From an uncultured Methanobrevibacter sp. (lineage in GTDB: Archaea; Methanobacteriota; Methanobacteria; Methanobacteriales; Methanobacteriaceae): 36,504 bases of DNA. Of the stretch, positions 1-9,197 are shown in pieces (the stretch's first letter is position 1; every line of letters begins with the position of its first letter). Both the position numbers and the translations under genes were made by a program. The stretch is from the NCBI GenBank assembly GCA_900318035.1, contig ONJC01000034.1, positions 1-36,504 on the forward strand, written 5' to 3'. Below the pieces are notes generated by a model. That model ran no database searches. It saw only the letters and a list, made by a program, of their open reading frames with translations, and had not been told where the DNA came from.

Positions 1-102
1 ATCAAAATCAGTTAAATTCAAACCAGTACCATTACCGAAAAGAGCACCAAAATCAAAATCAGTTAAATTCAAACCAGTACCATTACCGAAAAGAGCACCT
101 AA
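1..102 (-). repeat. Two 51-bp tandem repeats
   Basis: Positions 1-51 and 52-102 match at 50 of 51 bases (the difference is at 49/100). A third, degenerate unit follows from 103. Each unit encodes 17 residues in the frame of the overlapping gene, so the array is an in-frame protein repeat. It probably continues past the window start. Confidence 0.9.
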
Positions 103-456
103 ATCAAAAGTACTATTACCTCCAAAGAGACCACTTAAGTCAAAACCATCGGATAATGAATCATCCTTATTAATTCCATCGTCTGCAACATTTACAACAA
201 CAGGATTACTTTGACTTAAAAGAGCGGATTCGCTTTCGCTTACTTCAGTAGGTTCATTTTCACTTAAATCAATCTGTTCATTTTCAATTTCTTTAGATAA
301 ATTATCAAAAGTAGCAACATCATTTTCAACAGTCACTACATCATTAACGTCAGAAGTTTTAATAACATCAGATACATTTTCTGATGCACTTACCGCTCCG
401 ATAGCTAGTAATGAAATAATAACCATTGAAATTAATAATATGCGATTAAATTTCAT
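1..456 (-). CDS. Secreted repeat protein, 5' part only (C-terminus beyond window)
   Basis: The frame is open from ATG at 456 to the window edge (152 codons), so the C-terminus is missing. The N-terminus is a typical signal peptide: basic MKFNR, a hydrophobic run, then AVSA-SEN as a likely cleavage site. A GGAGG Shine-Dalgarno (SD) site lies at about 469-473 and supports the start. The next roughly 80 residues are acidic and rich in Ser, Asn and Val. After that come 17-residue tandem repeats of the type FGALFGNGTGLNLTDFD, with NGT and NLT glycosylation sequons. The signal peptide resembles those of Methanobrevibacter adhesin-like proteins, so I infer a surface or secreted protein. No enzymatic domain is visible and I do not recognise the repeat family. 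All neighbours on this strand are adhesin-like proteins. Confidence 0.75.
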   Translation of the reverse strand, partial: MKFNRILLISMVIISLLAIGAVSASENVSDVIKTSDVNDVVTVENDVATFDNLSKEIENEQIDLSENEPTEVSESESALLSQSNPVVVNVADDGINKDDSLSDGFDLSGLFGGNSTFDLGALFGNGTGLNLTDFDFGALFGNGTGLNLTDFD

Positions 457-553
457 TTTTTAATATCCTCCTTTAAATAAAATATTAATTATTATGTTAT
501 TATAAATCTTTTGGAAAATTTATAGAATTATTGGAAAAATTGGGATTCCTATT

Positions 554-593
554 AAAAAAAAAAGAAAATATTATAGTTATTTATTAACTATAA
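554..593 (-). terminator. Stem-loop plus T-tract terminator of the 828-aa gene
   Basis: A perfect 8-bp inverted repeat (571-578 with 586-593, 7-nt loop) overlaps the TAA stop at 577-579. On the transcribed strand it is followed by a T-rich run at 554-568 (four T, C, ten T). T-tracts terminate archaeal transcription. The stem is an added feature seen at most adhesin genes here. Confidence 0.7.
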
Positions 594-3063
594 CATAATT
601 TTTATTAGATAGACTATTTTGGCTAGTCTTTATAATATATTTTCCAGACTTTAAATTTTTAGGTATTTTGAAAGTAGCTATTCCGTTTTTATTTGTCTTG
701 ATTTTATAGGTTTTGCCTTTAAATTTAATTTTAACTGATTTTTTTGCAAAAGCTTTACCTTTTGAATTCAGAACTTTTACTTTGAATTTAGCAGACATTT
801 TAACTTTGACCTTGACATTTTTAGTGATTAATGTATTCTTGATGGTAATCCTGTTTTTAACTTTAGCACTGCCAAAGGAACTGGTAATTAGATATTTACC
901 TGGTTTTAAGTTGACTTTTAAAGTTGCAACACCTTTATTATCTGTTTTGACTTTATAATCTTTACCTTTAACTGTGAATTTGACGTATTTACCTACCACC
1001 TTACCTGTAAAATCACTGACCTTAACCTTATATGCAGTTTTACTTCTATAATAGCTTTTCAGGTCTTTTGAAGCAATATTATCTTTGGAATCAACAGTGA
1101 CATGCACATTTCCATTAACCAAGGTAATATTCAAATATCCTGTTTTATGTGCAGTATAAACCAATTGGCCTGACTTATCAATAAAAACATCATATACAGA
1201 GACATTTCCATCTTTATCTACCAGATTTGTAATGTCATATTTAATAACTATCTTTTGGCCTTTTTTAACCAATTCTCCATTGTGTGTGAATTTCATAACC
1301 AACCATTTTGTGACACTATCTATTTTGGATTCATGATTAGGATTATCCAGAGTGTCTCCCCAGAAGTTATAGTCTGCTTTGACATTGGCATCGAATGGTC
1401 CCAATGCGGCTCTGAATCCATTTCCAAGCAGGATTGAGTTTTTGACTGTTCCGTTATTTCCAAACCAGTAGATTCCTCCATCGAAAAATGTGCTGTTGGC
1501 TACTGTTGAAGACAATATTGTTCCGTTATCTCCAATCCATGCTATTGCAGATCCACACCATGCATCATTTTCGTAAAACTCGGATGAAATGATTTTTCCG
1601 TCATTTCCCCTCCAGCATATTGCACCACCTGTATTCGGATATCCGACAGTGTTTCGCATGAAAATACAATTTGAAACAGTTCCATTAGTTCCGTTCCATA
1701 CAATTGCTCCGCCTTCATTGATTTTGGCTCCCATCGGCCTTACTCTGACAACATGAATTATCATTCCGTTTTCATCAACGATTGTCTCTTCCTTGTCGAA
1801 CGGGTCGTCTTCAATTCCTCTTCCGGTATTGTTTGTGAAACTGCAGTTTTCAGCAATTCCATTTGATCCAGACCAGTAAATTGCTCCTCCACCTGCAATT
1901 CCACCATATCTTCCGAATGCATTTCCATTTACAAAATTGATGTTTTTAACAGTGACATTGCCTGCAGTGATGTTGAACATTCTTGAGAGATGGTTTCCGT
2001 TTAGTGTGTGGCCATTACCGTCAATTGTGATTGATTTGTTGATTAATACTCCTTTGTTTGAACCGTTAATGTATTCATAATCCTTATACAATACCAGTAT
2101 TCCGCCTTCAGGAGTTTCATTGACTATACGTGATAAATCCTCAAAGGTGCCTATATCATCAAATGTCACATTGACATATGTGACATTATACCATGAATCG
2201 ATTGAATCTTTCCTGTCAAATGTTGAATTGATTATTGTAGCTTCGGCATTCAGGAACAGACTTTTTGGAGAATTATTCTCAAATGTCAAATTGATTAAAG
2301 TTGCATTTTTACTGTTCCAGTCAATTGCTCCCCCGTTATATCCCGCAATGTTGCGCTTAAACTTGGAGTTTGAAACTGTGACGTTTTCCGCCCAGCTGAT
2401 TGTGATTGCCCCACCATTCAGGGTGGCCCTATTGCTGTTAAAATTACAATAATCAATTAGAATATTGTTTCCGGAAACGAAAATAGCTCCACCTTCACTA
2501 TTGACTATCTGAATGTGAATCAGAGAGGGGTCAAAGCCTTCGCCGTCTACCAATGTTGTTGCCTTGCCGTAATTTACCCGATTATTTTCAAAATTACAGC
2601 GGGTTATGGTTCCGTCATTACCTTTCCAGAGAACTGCTCCTCCGCCTGAAATTGCGGAATTGTTTGTGAAATTGCAGTTTGTCAATGTTCCGTTGTTTCC
2701 CCACCAGGAGATGACTCCTCCGGCAAGATTGGCCTTGTTTGAATTGATGAAATTAATGTTTTTGACAACCACATTGTCTGCCTTAATAAAGAAAACCCTT
2801 GACAGGTCAGGCGCCTGGATTGTGTGATTATTGCCGTCGATTGTCATGGACTTTTCAATGACAATATGTTTGTTTGATGCATCGGTTAATGTATAATCCT
2901 TATCCAGATTCAAGGTCTGATTTTCATCTGTATGATTGATTTGAATTGACAAATCATCAAAATCAGAACTGGCAGTATCATTAAAATCACTTGCACTTGC
3001 AAAATTCATGCAGAGAAAAATCAAAGAAAGTATTGTCAATGCAAATATAATTTTTTTATTCAA
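577..3063 (-). CDS. Adhesin-like protein: beta-helix plus basic Ig-like repeats (828 aa)
   Basis: This is a secreted surface protein with an inferred adhesive role and unknown ligand. Residues 1-25 are a signal peptide (MNKK, hydrophobic core, ASA-SDF). Residues about 50-600 form a right-handed beta-helix made of turns like WxGNxGTxxNCxFxxN. Two halves are homologous: the motif block with TIDGN..HT and KNINF occurs at about 52-112 and again at about 325-383. A YNFWGD motif closes the helix. Residues about 670-828 hold two tandem Lys-rich Ig-like repeats (KGK.YK.KT..G.AT), with no transmembrane helix or sortase-like signal. The start is TTG at 3063-3061, with a GGAGG SD site at 3071-3075 and a 7-nt spacer. 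The next Met is residue 19, which would destroy the signal peptide. The C-terminus matches the class seen in the 1714-aa neighbour. The high positive charge suggests binding to the cell wall (inference). Confidence 0.9.
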   Translation of the reverse strand: MNKKIIFALTILSLIFLCMNFASASDFNDTASSDFDDLSIQINHTDENQTLNLDKDYTLTDASNKHIVIEKSMTIDGNNHTIQAPDLSRVFFIKADNVVVKNINFINSNKANLAGGVISWWGNNGTLTNCNFTNNSAISGGGAVLWKGNDGTITRCNFENNRVNYGKATTLVDGEGFDPSLIHIQIVNSEGGAIFVSGNNILIDYCNFNSNRATLNGGAITISWAENVTVSNSKFKRNIAGYNGGAIDWNSKNATLINLTFENNSPKSLFLNAEATIINSTFDRKDSIDSWYNVTYVNVTFDDIGTFEDLSRIVNETPEGGILVLYKDYEYINGSNKGVLINKSITIDGNGHTLNGNHLSRMFNITAGNVTVKNINFVNGNAFGRYGGIAGGGAIYWSGSNGIAENCSFTNNTGRGIEDDPFDKEETIVDENGMIIHVVRVRPMGAKINEGGAIVWNGTNGTVSNCIFMRNTVGYPNTGGAICWRGNDGKIISSEFYENDAWCGSAIAWIGDNGTILSSTVANSTFFDGGIYWFGNNGTVKNSILLGNGFRAALGPFDANVKADYNFWGDTLDNPNHESKIDSVTKWLVMKFTHNGELVKKGQKIVIKYDITNLVDKDGNVSVYDVFIDKSGQLVYTAHKTGYLNITLVNGNVHVTVDSKDNIASKDLKSYYRSKTAYKVKVSDFTGKVVGKYVKFTVKGKDYKVKTDNKGVATLKVNLKPGKYLITSSFGSAKVKNRITIKNTLITKNVKVKVKMSAKFKVKVLNSKGKAFAKKSVKIKFKGKTYKIKTNKNGIATFKIPKNLKSGKYIIKTSQNSLSNKNYVIVNK

Positions 3064-3105
3064 AAATAGTCCTCCAATTTAATTTCTGTTAAATATATTT
3101 GAATT

Positions 3106-3125
3106 GAATATTTAAAAAACTTTTC
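3106..3125 (-). promoter_or_regulatory. Candidate BRE/TATA promoter of the 828-aa gene
   Basis: On the minus strand a GAAAAG element (3120-3125) is followed by TTTTTTAAATATTC, the layout of an archaeal BRE plus TATA box. It lies about 45-60 nt upstream of the TTG start, leaving room for a short leader with an SD site. The same T-rich block lies just downstream of the tRNA-Leu gene, so it could also serve as the tRNA terminator. Confidence 0.4.
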
Positions 3126-3144
3126 AAAAACAGTAATCGAATAG

Positions 3145-3228
<84 letters not shown>

Positions 3229-3252
3229 ATAAAAACAAAAGTAGTTATAAAA

Positions 3253-3268
3253 AAATATATTTTTCAAC
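3253..3268 (-). promoter_or_regulatory. BRE/TATA promoter of tRNA-Leu
   Basis: The minus strand reads TTGAAAAATATAT (3255-3267), centred about 30 nt upstream of the tRNA 5' end, the usual archaeal spacing. The same 13-mer occurs upstream of the 3116-aa gene at 35687-35699, which supports it as this organism's BRE-TATA consensus. Confidence 0.6.
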
Positions 3269-3282
3269 TTATATAAAGTTAT

Positions 3283-3702
3283 CTATTTTTCACATAATTT
3301 TATGGTAACTTCCATGATTTTTTCATTTTTTAAATCATCAATCAGATCACCGTCAAGATCTTTGGCCGCCTTATCCGCTCCAATCATCAATGTTCTGCTG
3401 CATACATAATCACTTTTTCTAATGACAATGTCAGTAGGATGTGTCAATGTCAAATCCTCATGACCAAAACCGGTTATTTCATCATACCCGTTTTCTGTTT
3501 TGAGTTCCACAATGATTTTTGTATTTGAATTGGCTATTTTATCCTTGAACTCCTGAGGGAAGTCAAGCATGGTCTTGTCCATGTCAACTCCGACTATACA
3601 GTCTGCAGTGGGTCCAATTTCCGCATCCTTTGTTATCTCAAAAGTGGATTTGTGATGGGATGTGACATTCCTGTGACCCTTTGAGAAAATTTTAAAAATC
3701 AT
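3283..3702 (-). CDS. DUF371-like conserved archaeal protein (139 aa)
   Basis: This small soluble protein has no signal peptide or membrane segment. It opens with a pattern like GHRNVTSHHKSTFEITKD, continues with ADCIVGVDMDK and ends with an alternating beta-rich part. I recall this layout, and the length of about 140 aa, as the archaeal DUF371 family, whose function is unknown. The assignment is from memory, not a search. The conserved His residues near the N-terminus (H10, H16, H17) and the CIVGV segment are worth noting. It is the only protein gene here not related to the cell surface. It lies 205 bp downstream of the 1714-aa adhesin gene and just upstream of tRNA-Leu. The ATG at 3702 has no clear SD site, and a TATA-like element lies only about 27 nt upstream, so a leaderless transcript is possible. 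Confidence 0.75.
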   Translation of the reverse strand: MIFKIFSKGHRNVTSHHKSTFEITKDAEIGPTADCIVGVDMDKTMLDFPQEFKDKIANSNTKIIVELKTENGYDEITGFGHEDLTLTHPTDIVIRKSDYVCSRTLMIGADKAAKDLDGDLIDDLKNEKIMEVTIKLCEK

Positions 3703-3723
3703 GAATAATAATTAGACTCAAAA

Positions 3724-3739
3724 ATTAATATAATTTTCC
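3724..3739 (-). promoter_or_regulatory. Candidate BRE/TATA promoter of the DUF371-like gene
   Basis: The minus strand reads GGAAAATTATATTAAT. The TATA core (about 3726-3733) is about 27 nt from the ATG at 3702, so transcription should begin within a few bases of the start codon. No SD site is seen between them. Confidence 0.4.
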
Positions 3740-3871
3740 ATGCCGAATACTCAAAATAACAACCAAAAATATTATAGGACATGATGAAAACTTATGGAAT
3801 AAACATGGCTTTCATTAATTAAATCGATTTTACAAAAGACAATTATCATTTAAAACAAGGAAGTCTATATG

Positions 3872-3909
3872 AAAAAATAAAAATAAGAGAAGTTTAAAAA
3901 AAAACTTCT
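3872..3909 (-). terminator. Stem-loop plus T-tract terminator of the 1714-aa gene
   Basis: A perfect 8-bp inverted repeat (3888-3895 with 3902-3909, 6-nt loop) overlaps the TAG stop at 3908-3910. It is followed on the transcribed strand by a T-rich run at 3872-3883. Confidence 0.7.
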
Positions 3910-6900
3910 ATTTTTTAACTGTTATTGTATTGGTTATTGTGGTTTTACCATAAATTGACCGTATCTTATGTTTTCCAACCTTCAGATTCTTCAGGGTTAA
4001 AGTGGCAATTCCCTTCTTATTGGTTTTGGCAGAGTACTTTTTACCGTCAATTTTGAAGGTGATCTTTTTGTTCTTTTGAACTTTACCTTTAGAGTTAACC
4101 AGCTTTGCCTTGAATTTGGCCTTTTTGGATTTCTTTACTGAAATGTTTTTAGCTGACAATAACTTCTTAACTGTAATCTTATTGGTTATCTTGTATTTTG
4201 AATACTTTACCTTTACAATATATTTTTTAGGTTTCAGTTTAATGGCCAGTTTTGCATAGCCGTTCTTGTTGGTTTTAACCTTGTAGGTTTTGCCGTTGAT
4301 TTTGAATTTGACTGTCTTGCCTTTGCCGACCGGTTTCAAATTCAGCTTGTAGATACGAACCTTATAAGTGGTTTTTGAACCCGCATAATTTGAAGAGTCC
4401 TTGCCCATAATCGGATAGATGATTGTAATCTTATTTGACAGTTTCTCTTTTGTTGCAGGATTTACACATGAGATTACATATACGCCAGGTTTGAAATTGA
4501 CGTTAATTTTGGCAATACCGTTCGGAAGTGTAGTCACCTTATATGAATTTTCTGAAATCTTGAATGTAACCTTGGTATTTCCAAGAGCCTTTCCGTTTGA
4601 ATCAGTGAATATTGCAAAGTATTGGGTTCCGCTGCCGTATAATTTAACAACATCGATTCCATCTACAGTGGAGAGAATCTCTACTGTGGTATTTGCTGAT
4701 GAGGCATGGTACTTTTCGGTTTCAGGGAAAACCACTAAAGCGTTATATTTTCCAGGATTCAATTCAACATCAACACTTGCCTGACCTTTAGAGTCTGTAA
4801 CAAGATTATATGTTTTTGAGCCGATTTTAACAACAATGCTTTGGTATGGGAAAGCCTTACCGTTGGAATTTTTTAGATTGATTATAAGCTTTTCACTTCC
4901 GCCATAATATTTGGAGAGATTATTGCATGTTAACTCCACGTCCAGCAAATCATCGACAACCTTGAACTCACCGTTATAATATGCACGGGAGTAATTGTAG
5001 GTTCCCTTGTATTCCACTTCATATGTGTAGTTGCCGACGGCCATTCTACCGACAACCAGTGATCCACTGCCGTCAGTAACATCAATATCATATACGTTGT
5101 TTCCTATTTTCAGGCTGACCTTATCGGTTATTGCTTCGCCACCCTTAGTTTTGAGGATCACTTTACACATTACCCTCTCGCTGATGCCCACATCGTTAAG
5201 TTCAACATCGAGAACTGATTTTTGCTGACTTACATTAAGAATGAAAGTTGTATTTGACGGATAATAGTTTTTATCTCCCAGATATCTTGCAATCACTTCA
5301 TATTCACCTGTTTTTAAAGGAGCAATATACCAGTTTGATGTGGAATTTTTCACCGGCTTGTTTCTAGGTGAGAAATATCCTGTCATACTGAATGAAACGC
5401 TACCTGTTGCATTTGGACTTAAATCGGCATAGATTCTTATATTTTCATCCAGCACAACATCCTTAACATAGAGTCCGATTGTGGAATTGGCCTTGAAGAC
5501 ACTTAATGATGTTTCATTTTTTGATGAAATATAATATTCGTTTCCCAAATATTCTACAGATAAAGTATAAGTTCCAACATCAATGCCTGTGAAGTTCCAG
5601 ATAGCTTTGCCATCAACAATTTCAATATCCTTTGTAATGTTTGCAACACTGAATCTTACAGTGCCTGTTGCATCGCTGTTTAAGGTTGCTGAAGCTATCA
5701 GGTCATGATAGTAATATGCATCATTAACTGTAATGTTTAAATCTGAGGCAAATATCTTGATTCGGAAACTGACACTTTTTTCAAGAGGATTATGATTTTT
5801 ATCCCCCTCATGTTTTATTGTTACTGTATAAACTCCCTCATTTAATTTTGATAAGTTCAAAACAGCCTTTTCATCATCAATAGGCGCCCTGTATTCATTG
5901 CCATTGAAGACAAATACGATTTCGCCTGTGATGTTTTCGAGATTTGAAACTTCAATTATCTCATCCAATTCAGGAGTTGCCGGACTGACATTGACACTTA
6001 TGTTAAAATCGGCCTTATTGACTGTGAATTGTGCTTCTTTAACAAGGTCATGATAAATTGCACTTATACTGTATTTGCCTGCATCCAAATTGGAATAGTT
6101 ATAGCTTGCAGTTCCGTTTACAATGTCTGCTGTGACATTCAAATTGCTTCCAATGAAATTTACGCTGCCGGCGACTCCATTTTCAAAGACTGCAGTGATT
6201 TTTTCAACATCCCCATAGATAATGTCTGAAACTGTCAGATTGAAGTCCACCCTTTTGACAGACAGAGTATTTGAGATTGTAGCGTTCTTGAATGTGGCCA
6301 TTATTTTGTATTCACCTTCATCCAGATTCAAAGGAAGATATGCAAAACCGTTGTCATTGGTTGTTATATTATATTTTACACCGTTGAACTCGACTGTCAC
6401 TGTTCTTTGAGGCATTGGAATACCGTTAATCTCAATCAGCCTTACGGAATAGTTGAAGTCGTTTTTTGCAAATCCTGTTGAGTTTTCACCGATGAACACG
6501 AATTCGTCTGCAACGCCCAATGTAGTGTTCCAGGAAGCATCCTCATAGTATTTGTTGCCCTCATAAAATACGAATACATAGTTTGTTCCCTTATCGAATT
6601 TGACTGCAAACTCTGCTTCGCCATTGGTGAAATTCATTTTGTAGAGATTGTAGTTGATGTAAACTCCCATGACTCCACTGCAGTTTTTAGGATTTGTCCT
6701 GACCTTTATTGTACCGTTCATGTTCCTGTCATCCTGATTGATACCAACGGTCAATGTGGTAGGAGTCCTAATGACTTCAAATGATGTGGAGACATTGACC
6801 GGATTGTATCTCAAATCCCCATCGAATATTAAAGTGACATGATACATTCCGCCTTCCAGATTGCTCAGAGTAACGTTTGTGGTTGAATTGTCAATGAATA

Positions 6901-9052
6901 TCTCATTTTCAACGCCGTTGATTATCAGTGTTGCCTCTCCCCTCAATGTGTCGGGTGAAACTGTGACTGTTATTGTTGCATTTTCGCCGACTTTAATGTC
7001 ATCTGCAGTGATGTTGATTGATGAGTCGTAACGTGATACCCTGAAAATGGCACTGGCATTGGCGGAATTATAATATGATGTTTCCACAAACTGCAAAGTG
7101 ATGTTGTATACGCCTTCTTTAAATTTGGAAAGTGAAATTGAGGTGTTGCCGTTGTAGAGATAGACAATTTTAGTTCTTTTTCCGTCAACAAACATGATTG
7201 CCTGACCCTGAACTCCTTTTGGCCCTAAGGTTGCAATAGCCTGACCTGTCTGGGAAACCTTGATTTCTGAAATGTTTAGCTTCAAATCAACGTCAAGCTT
7301 TTTGATGTTGACTTCTGTGCTGTTGAATGCCTTGAAATGACTTTCGCTTCCGTCATAAACAATATCCAAAGTATATTTTTGAGGATTCAGACTAGAAATT
7401 GTGCATTTTCCCTTGCCATCTACCAAATCAACTGTGTAGGTTTCATCACCCATCTTCAAAAGAACAGTACCCTGAGGAATGGAGTTGTCTGCACTGGTCA
7501 CTTCAACGCTTACGTTCAAATCTTCCATATAAGTGATGTTGTCATTGACGTTGAAGCTTACGTATGTGAAAGCCTTTCCGACATCGACAAGAACACTTTG
7601 GCTGAAAGATTCCATGGTGGCAGTCACATCATATAATCCCTTGTTTTGGGCATAATCAAATTTAAAGTCCGCCCGTCCGTTTATAAGCTGTTTTTTTGAG
7701 ACAATCTCATTTCCGTTTACATTGGTTTTGAAGGTTACATTGAATAGGGGAATCAAATCAATGTGAGTTAAAAGATCAATGTTGTTTGTCCATGATGCGT
7801 TGATAGTTACTGAATCTGAGATATTTAATTTTGTGTAATCCGGAGTTAAATTGAGTATTAACCATGAGTTTAGCTCATCGACATTGATTTTTGTACCTTC
7901 ATTATATGGATTTTCGTTTGTATTCCACCAGTTGTTGTCTAAATTGATAATGTCACCACCGTTGTAATATACGTCGGTTGATATTCCATCAAATGGAGCA
8001 TTATCAATGAATGCATTATATGTCAGGTTTAATTTTCCGCTGTTGTATATGTTGGGAGAACCTTTGTATGAAGGTGTTGGCGCTTCATAATAACCTGTAT
8101 TGTTTCTGAAAATGTTTCCCCTTGCGGTCAGAGCCCCTGCATTATAGATTGCACCATAGATATAGTTGAAATTGGCCCTTGCAATATAATTATTTTCAAT
8201 GATTGAATCATACAGCTCAAAATCACCTGTATTATATATTGCTGAACCCTTGGATTCATAAAGTGCCCTGGATTCTGCAATGGTACTGTCCTGCATTATT
8301 ATCTTACCGTCATTAGCTATTGCGGCACCATATCCGAAATTGACGCTTCTTGATTTTGAAAATGTGGTATTGAAAATTCTCAATTTGCCCTTGTTATAAA
8401 CAGCGCCCCCATATGAGTTAAGCCCAGATGTGGAAAGGGCAGTGTTATTGCTGAACCATGAATTTGTTATTGTCAAATCTCCGAAATTACTGATTGCACC
8501 ACCATAAATACACTGACCCATTGATTCATCATAATTCAGCACATTGTCAATGAATGAACAGCCGTCAACTGTTACTATTGCGTTTTTGATATCCAAGGCA
8601 GCACCGTAAACGCTTTTATTATAATTAATGGAATATGAGCCGGGAGATTTATAGGCGTTTATGAACTTGATATTCTTAAAACTAACACATACATTATCCT
8701 GTATTTCAAATAAATAATCCTTATTCATTCCATTTATTGTTGTGTCTTTCGCACCAATGAAATTTAATGATTTGCCTATAGTTAATTTATTATTTAGAGA
8801 ATTTTTAAACTCCCCGTTTGAGAGATAAATTGTCCCGTTTTCCTTTGATAGGGATATTGCCTTATCTATAGTTGAAACTGGGGAGTCCTTAGATCCGTCA
8901 CCTGAATCATTACCGTTGACATCGACAAAGATTGGCCCATCATCCAAACCAACAATGCCTGAGTCAGTCAGGTTATCCGATGCACTGACCGCAGAGACGG
9001 ACAGCATCACTAAAATAATAAATAACATAAATGTTATCTTACTTATTTTCAA
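3908..9052 (-). CDS. Adhesin-like protein: beta-helix, about 13 Ig-like domains, basic C-terminus (1714 aa)
   Basis: This is a large secreted surface protein with an inferred adhesive role. Residues 1-25 are a signal peptide ending in SAVSA-SDN. Residues about 40-400 form a beta-helix that opens with a DUF1565-like FVDVNGNDSGDGS and closes with NNWWNT. I count about 13 Ig-like domains of 80-95 aa from about 400 to 1550. Several end with the Big_3-type Y.GD..Y pattern and carry many Asn-X-Ser/Thr sequons. Residues about 1555-1714 are two Lys-rich tandem Ig-like repeats like those of the 828-aa protein. No transmembrane anchor is present. The start is TTG at 9052-9050. Its SD site is GGGGT at 9060-9064, which pairs with the 16S tail using one G-U wobble. 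ATG at residue 9 is the alternative and would shorten the signal peptide. A beta-helix tip on an Ig stalk fits an extended adhesin (inference). Confidence 0.9.
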   Translation of the reverse strand: MKISKITFMLFIILVMLSVSAVSASDNLTDSGIVGLDDGPIFVDVNGNDSGDGSKDSPVSTIDKAISLSKENGTIYLSNGEFKNSLNNKLTIGKSLNFIGAKDTTINGMNKDYLFEIQDNVCVSFKNIKFINAYKSPGSYSINYNKSVYGAALDIKNAIVTVDGCSFIDNVLNYDESMGQCIYGGAISNFGDLTITNSWFSNNTALSTSGLNSYGGAVYNKGKLRIFNTTFSKSRSVNFGYGAAIANDGKIIMQDSTIAESRALYESKGSAIYNTGDFELYDSIIENNYIARANFNYIYGAIYNAGALTARGNIFRNNTGYYEAPTPSYKGSPNIYNSGKLNLTYNAFIDNAPFDGISTDVYYNGGDIINLDNNWWNTNENPYNEGTKINVDELNSWLILNLTPDYTKLNISDSVTINASWTNNIDLLTHIDLIPLFNVTFKTNVNGNEIVSKKQLINGRADFKFDYAQNKGLYDVTATMESFSQSVLVDVGKAFTYVSFNVNDNITYMEDLNVSVEVTSADNSIPQGTVLLKMGDETYTVDLVDGKGKCTISSLNPQKYTLDIVYDGSESHFKAFNSTEVNIKKLDVDLKLNISEIKVSQTGQAIATLGPKGVQGQAIMFVDGKRTKIVYLYNGNTSISLSKFKEGVYNITLQFVETSYYNSANASAIFRVSRYDSSINITADDIKVGENATITVTVSPDTLRGEATLIINGVENEIFIDNSTTNVTLSNLEGGMYHVTLIFDGDLRYNPVNVSTSFEVIRTPTTLTVGINQDDRNMNGTIKVRTNPKNCSGVMGVYINYNLYKMNFTNGEAEFAVKFDKGTNYVFVFYEGNKYYEDASWNTTLGVADEFVFIGENSTGFAKNDFNYSVRLIEINGIPMPQRTVTVEFNGVKYNITTNDNGFAYLPLNLDEGEYKIMATFKNATISNTLSVKRVDFNLTVSDIIYGDVEKITAVFENGVAGSVNFIGSNLNVTADIVNGTASYNYSNLDAGKYSISAIYHDLVKEAQFTVNKADFNISVNVSPATPELDEIIEVSNLENITGEIVFVFNGNEYRAPIDDEKAVLNLSKLNEGVYTVTIKHEGDKNHNPLEKSVSFRIKIFASDLNITVNDAYYYHDLIASATLNSDATGTVRFSVANITKDIEIVDGKAIWNFTGIDVGTYTLSVEYLGNEYYISSKNETSLSVFKANSTIGLYVKDVVLDENIRIYADLSPNATGSVSFSMTGYFSPRNKPVKNSTSNWYIAPLKTGEYEVIARYLGDKNYYPSNTTFILNVSQQKSVLDVELNDVGISERVMCKVILKTKGGEAITDKVSLKIGNNVYDIDVTDGSGSLVVGRMAVGNYTYEVEYKGTYNYSRAYYNGEFKVVDDLLDVELTCNNLSKYYGGSEKLIINLKNSNGKAFPYQSIVVKIGSKTYNLVTDSKGQASVDVELNPGKYNALVVFPETEKYHASSANTTVEILSTVDGIDVVKLYGSGTQYFAIFTDSNGKALGNTKVTFKISENSYKVTTLPNGIAKINVNFKPGVYVISCVNPATKEKLSNKITIIYPIMGKDSSNYAGSKTTYKVRIYKLNLKPVGKGKTVKFKINGKTYKVKTNKNGYAKLAIKLKPKKYIVKVKYSKYKITNKITVKKLLSAKNISVKKSKKAKFKAKLVNSKGKVQKNKKITFKIDGKKYSAKTNKKGIATLTLKNLKVGKHKIRSIYGKTTITNTITVKK

Positions 9053-9161
9053 ATTAAATACCCCGATTAAATTTAATTATACTTAATAAAAAATCATTTG
9101 TCTATGATATGTATAGTTATGAAAAAAAGAATATTTAAACATGTCGAGTATAAATGACAAT

Positions 9162-9196
9162 AAAAAAAAAAGAAGATTAGTTGAAAAACAACTAAT
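9162..9196 (-). terminator. Stem-loop plus T-tract terminator of the 737-aa gene
   Basis: A perfect 8-bp inverted repeat (9176-9183 with 9189-9196, 5-nt loop) lies immediately after the TAA stop (9198-9200). It is followed on the transcribed strand by ten T at 9162-9171. Confidence 0.7.
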
Positions 9197-9197
9197 T

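Noticed and set aside
713..958. Plus-strand open frames opposite the adhesin genes (for example 713-958, 4419-4784, 17076-17453, 28300-28707)
   Set aside because: They mirror repetitive coding sequence of the minus strand, recur wherever Ig repeats recur, and look like hydrophobic antisense shadows with no SD site or known domain.
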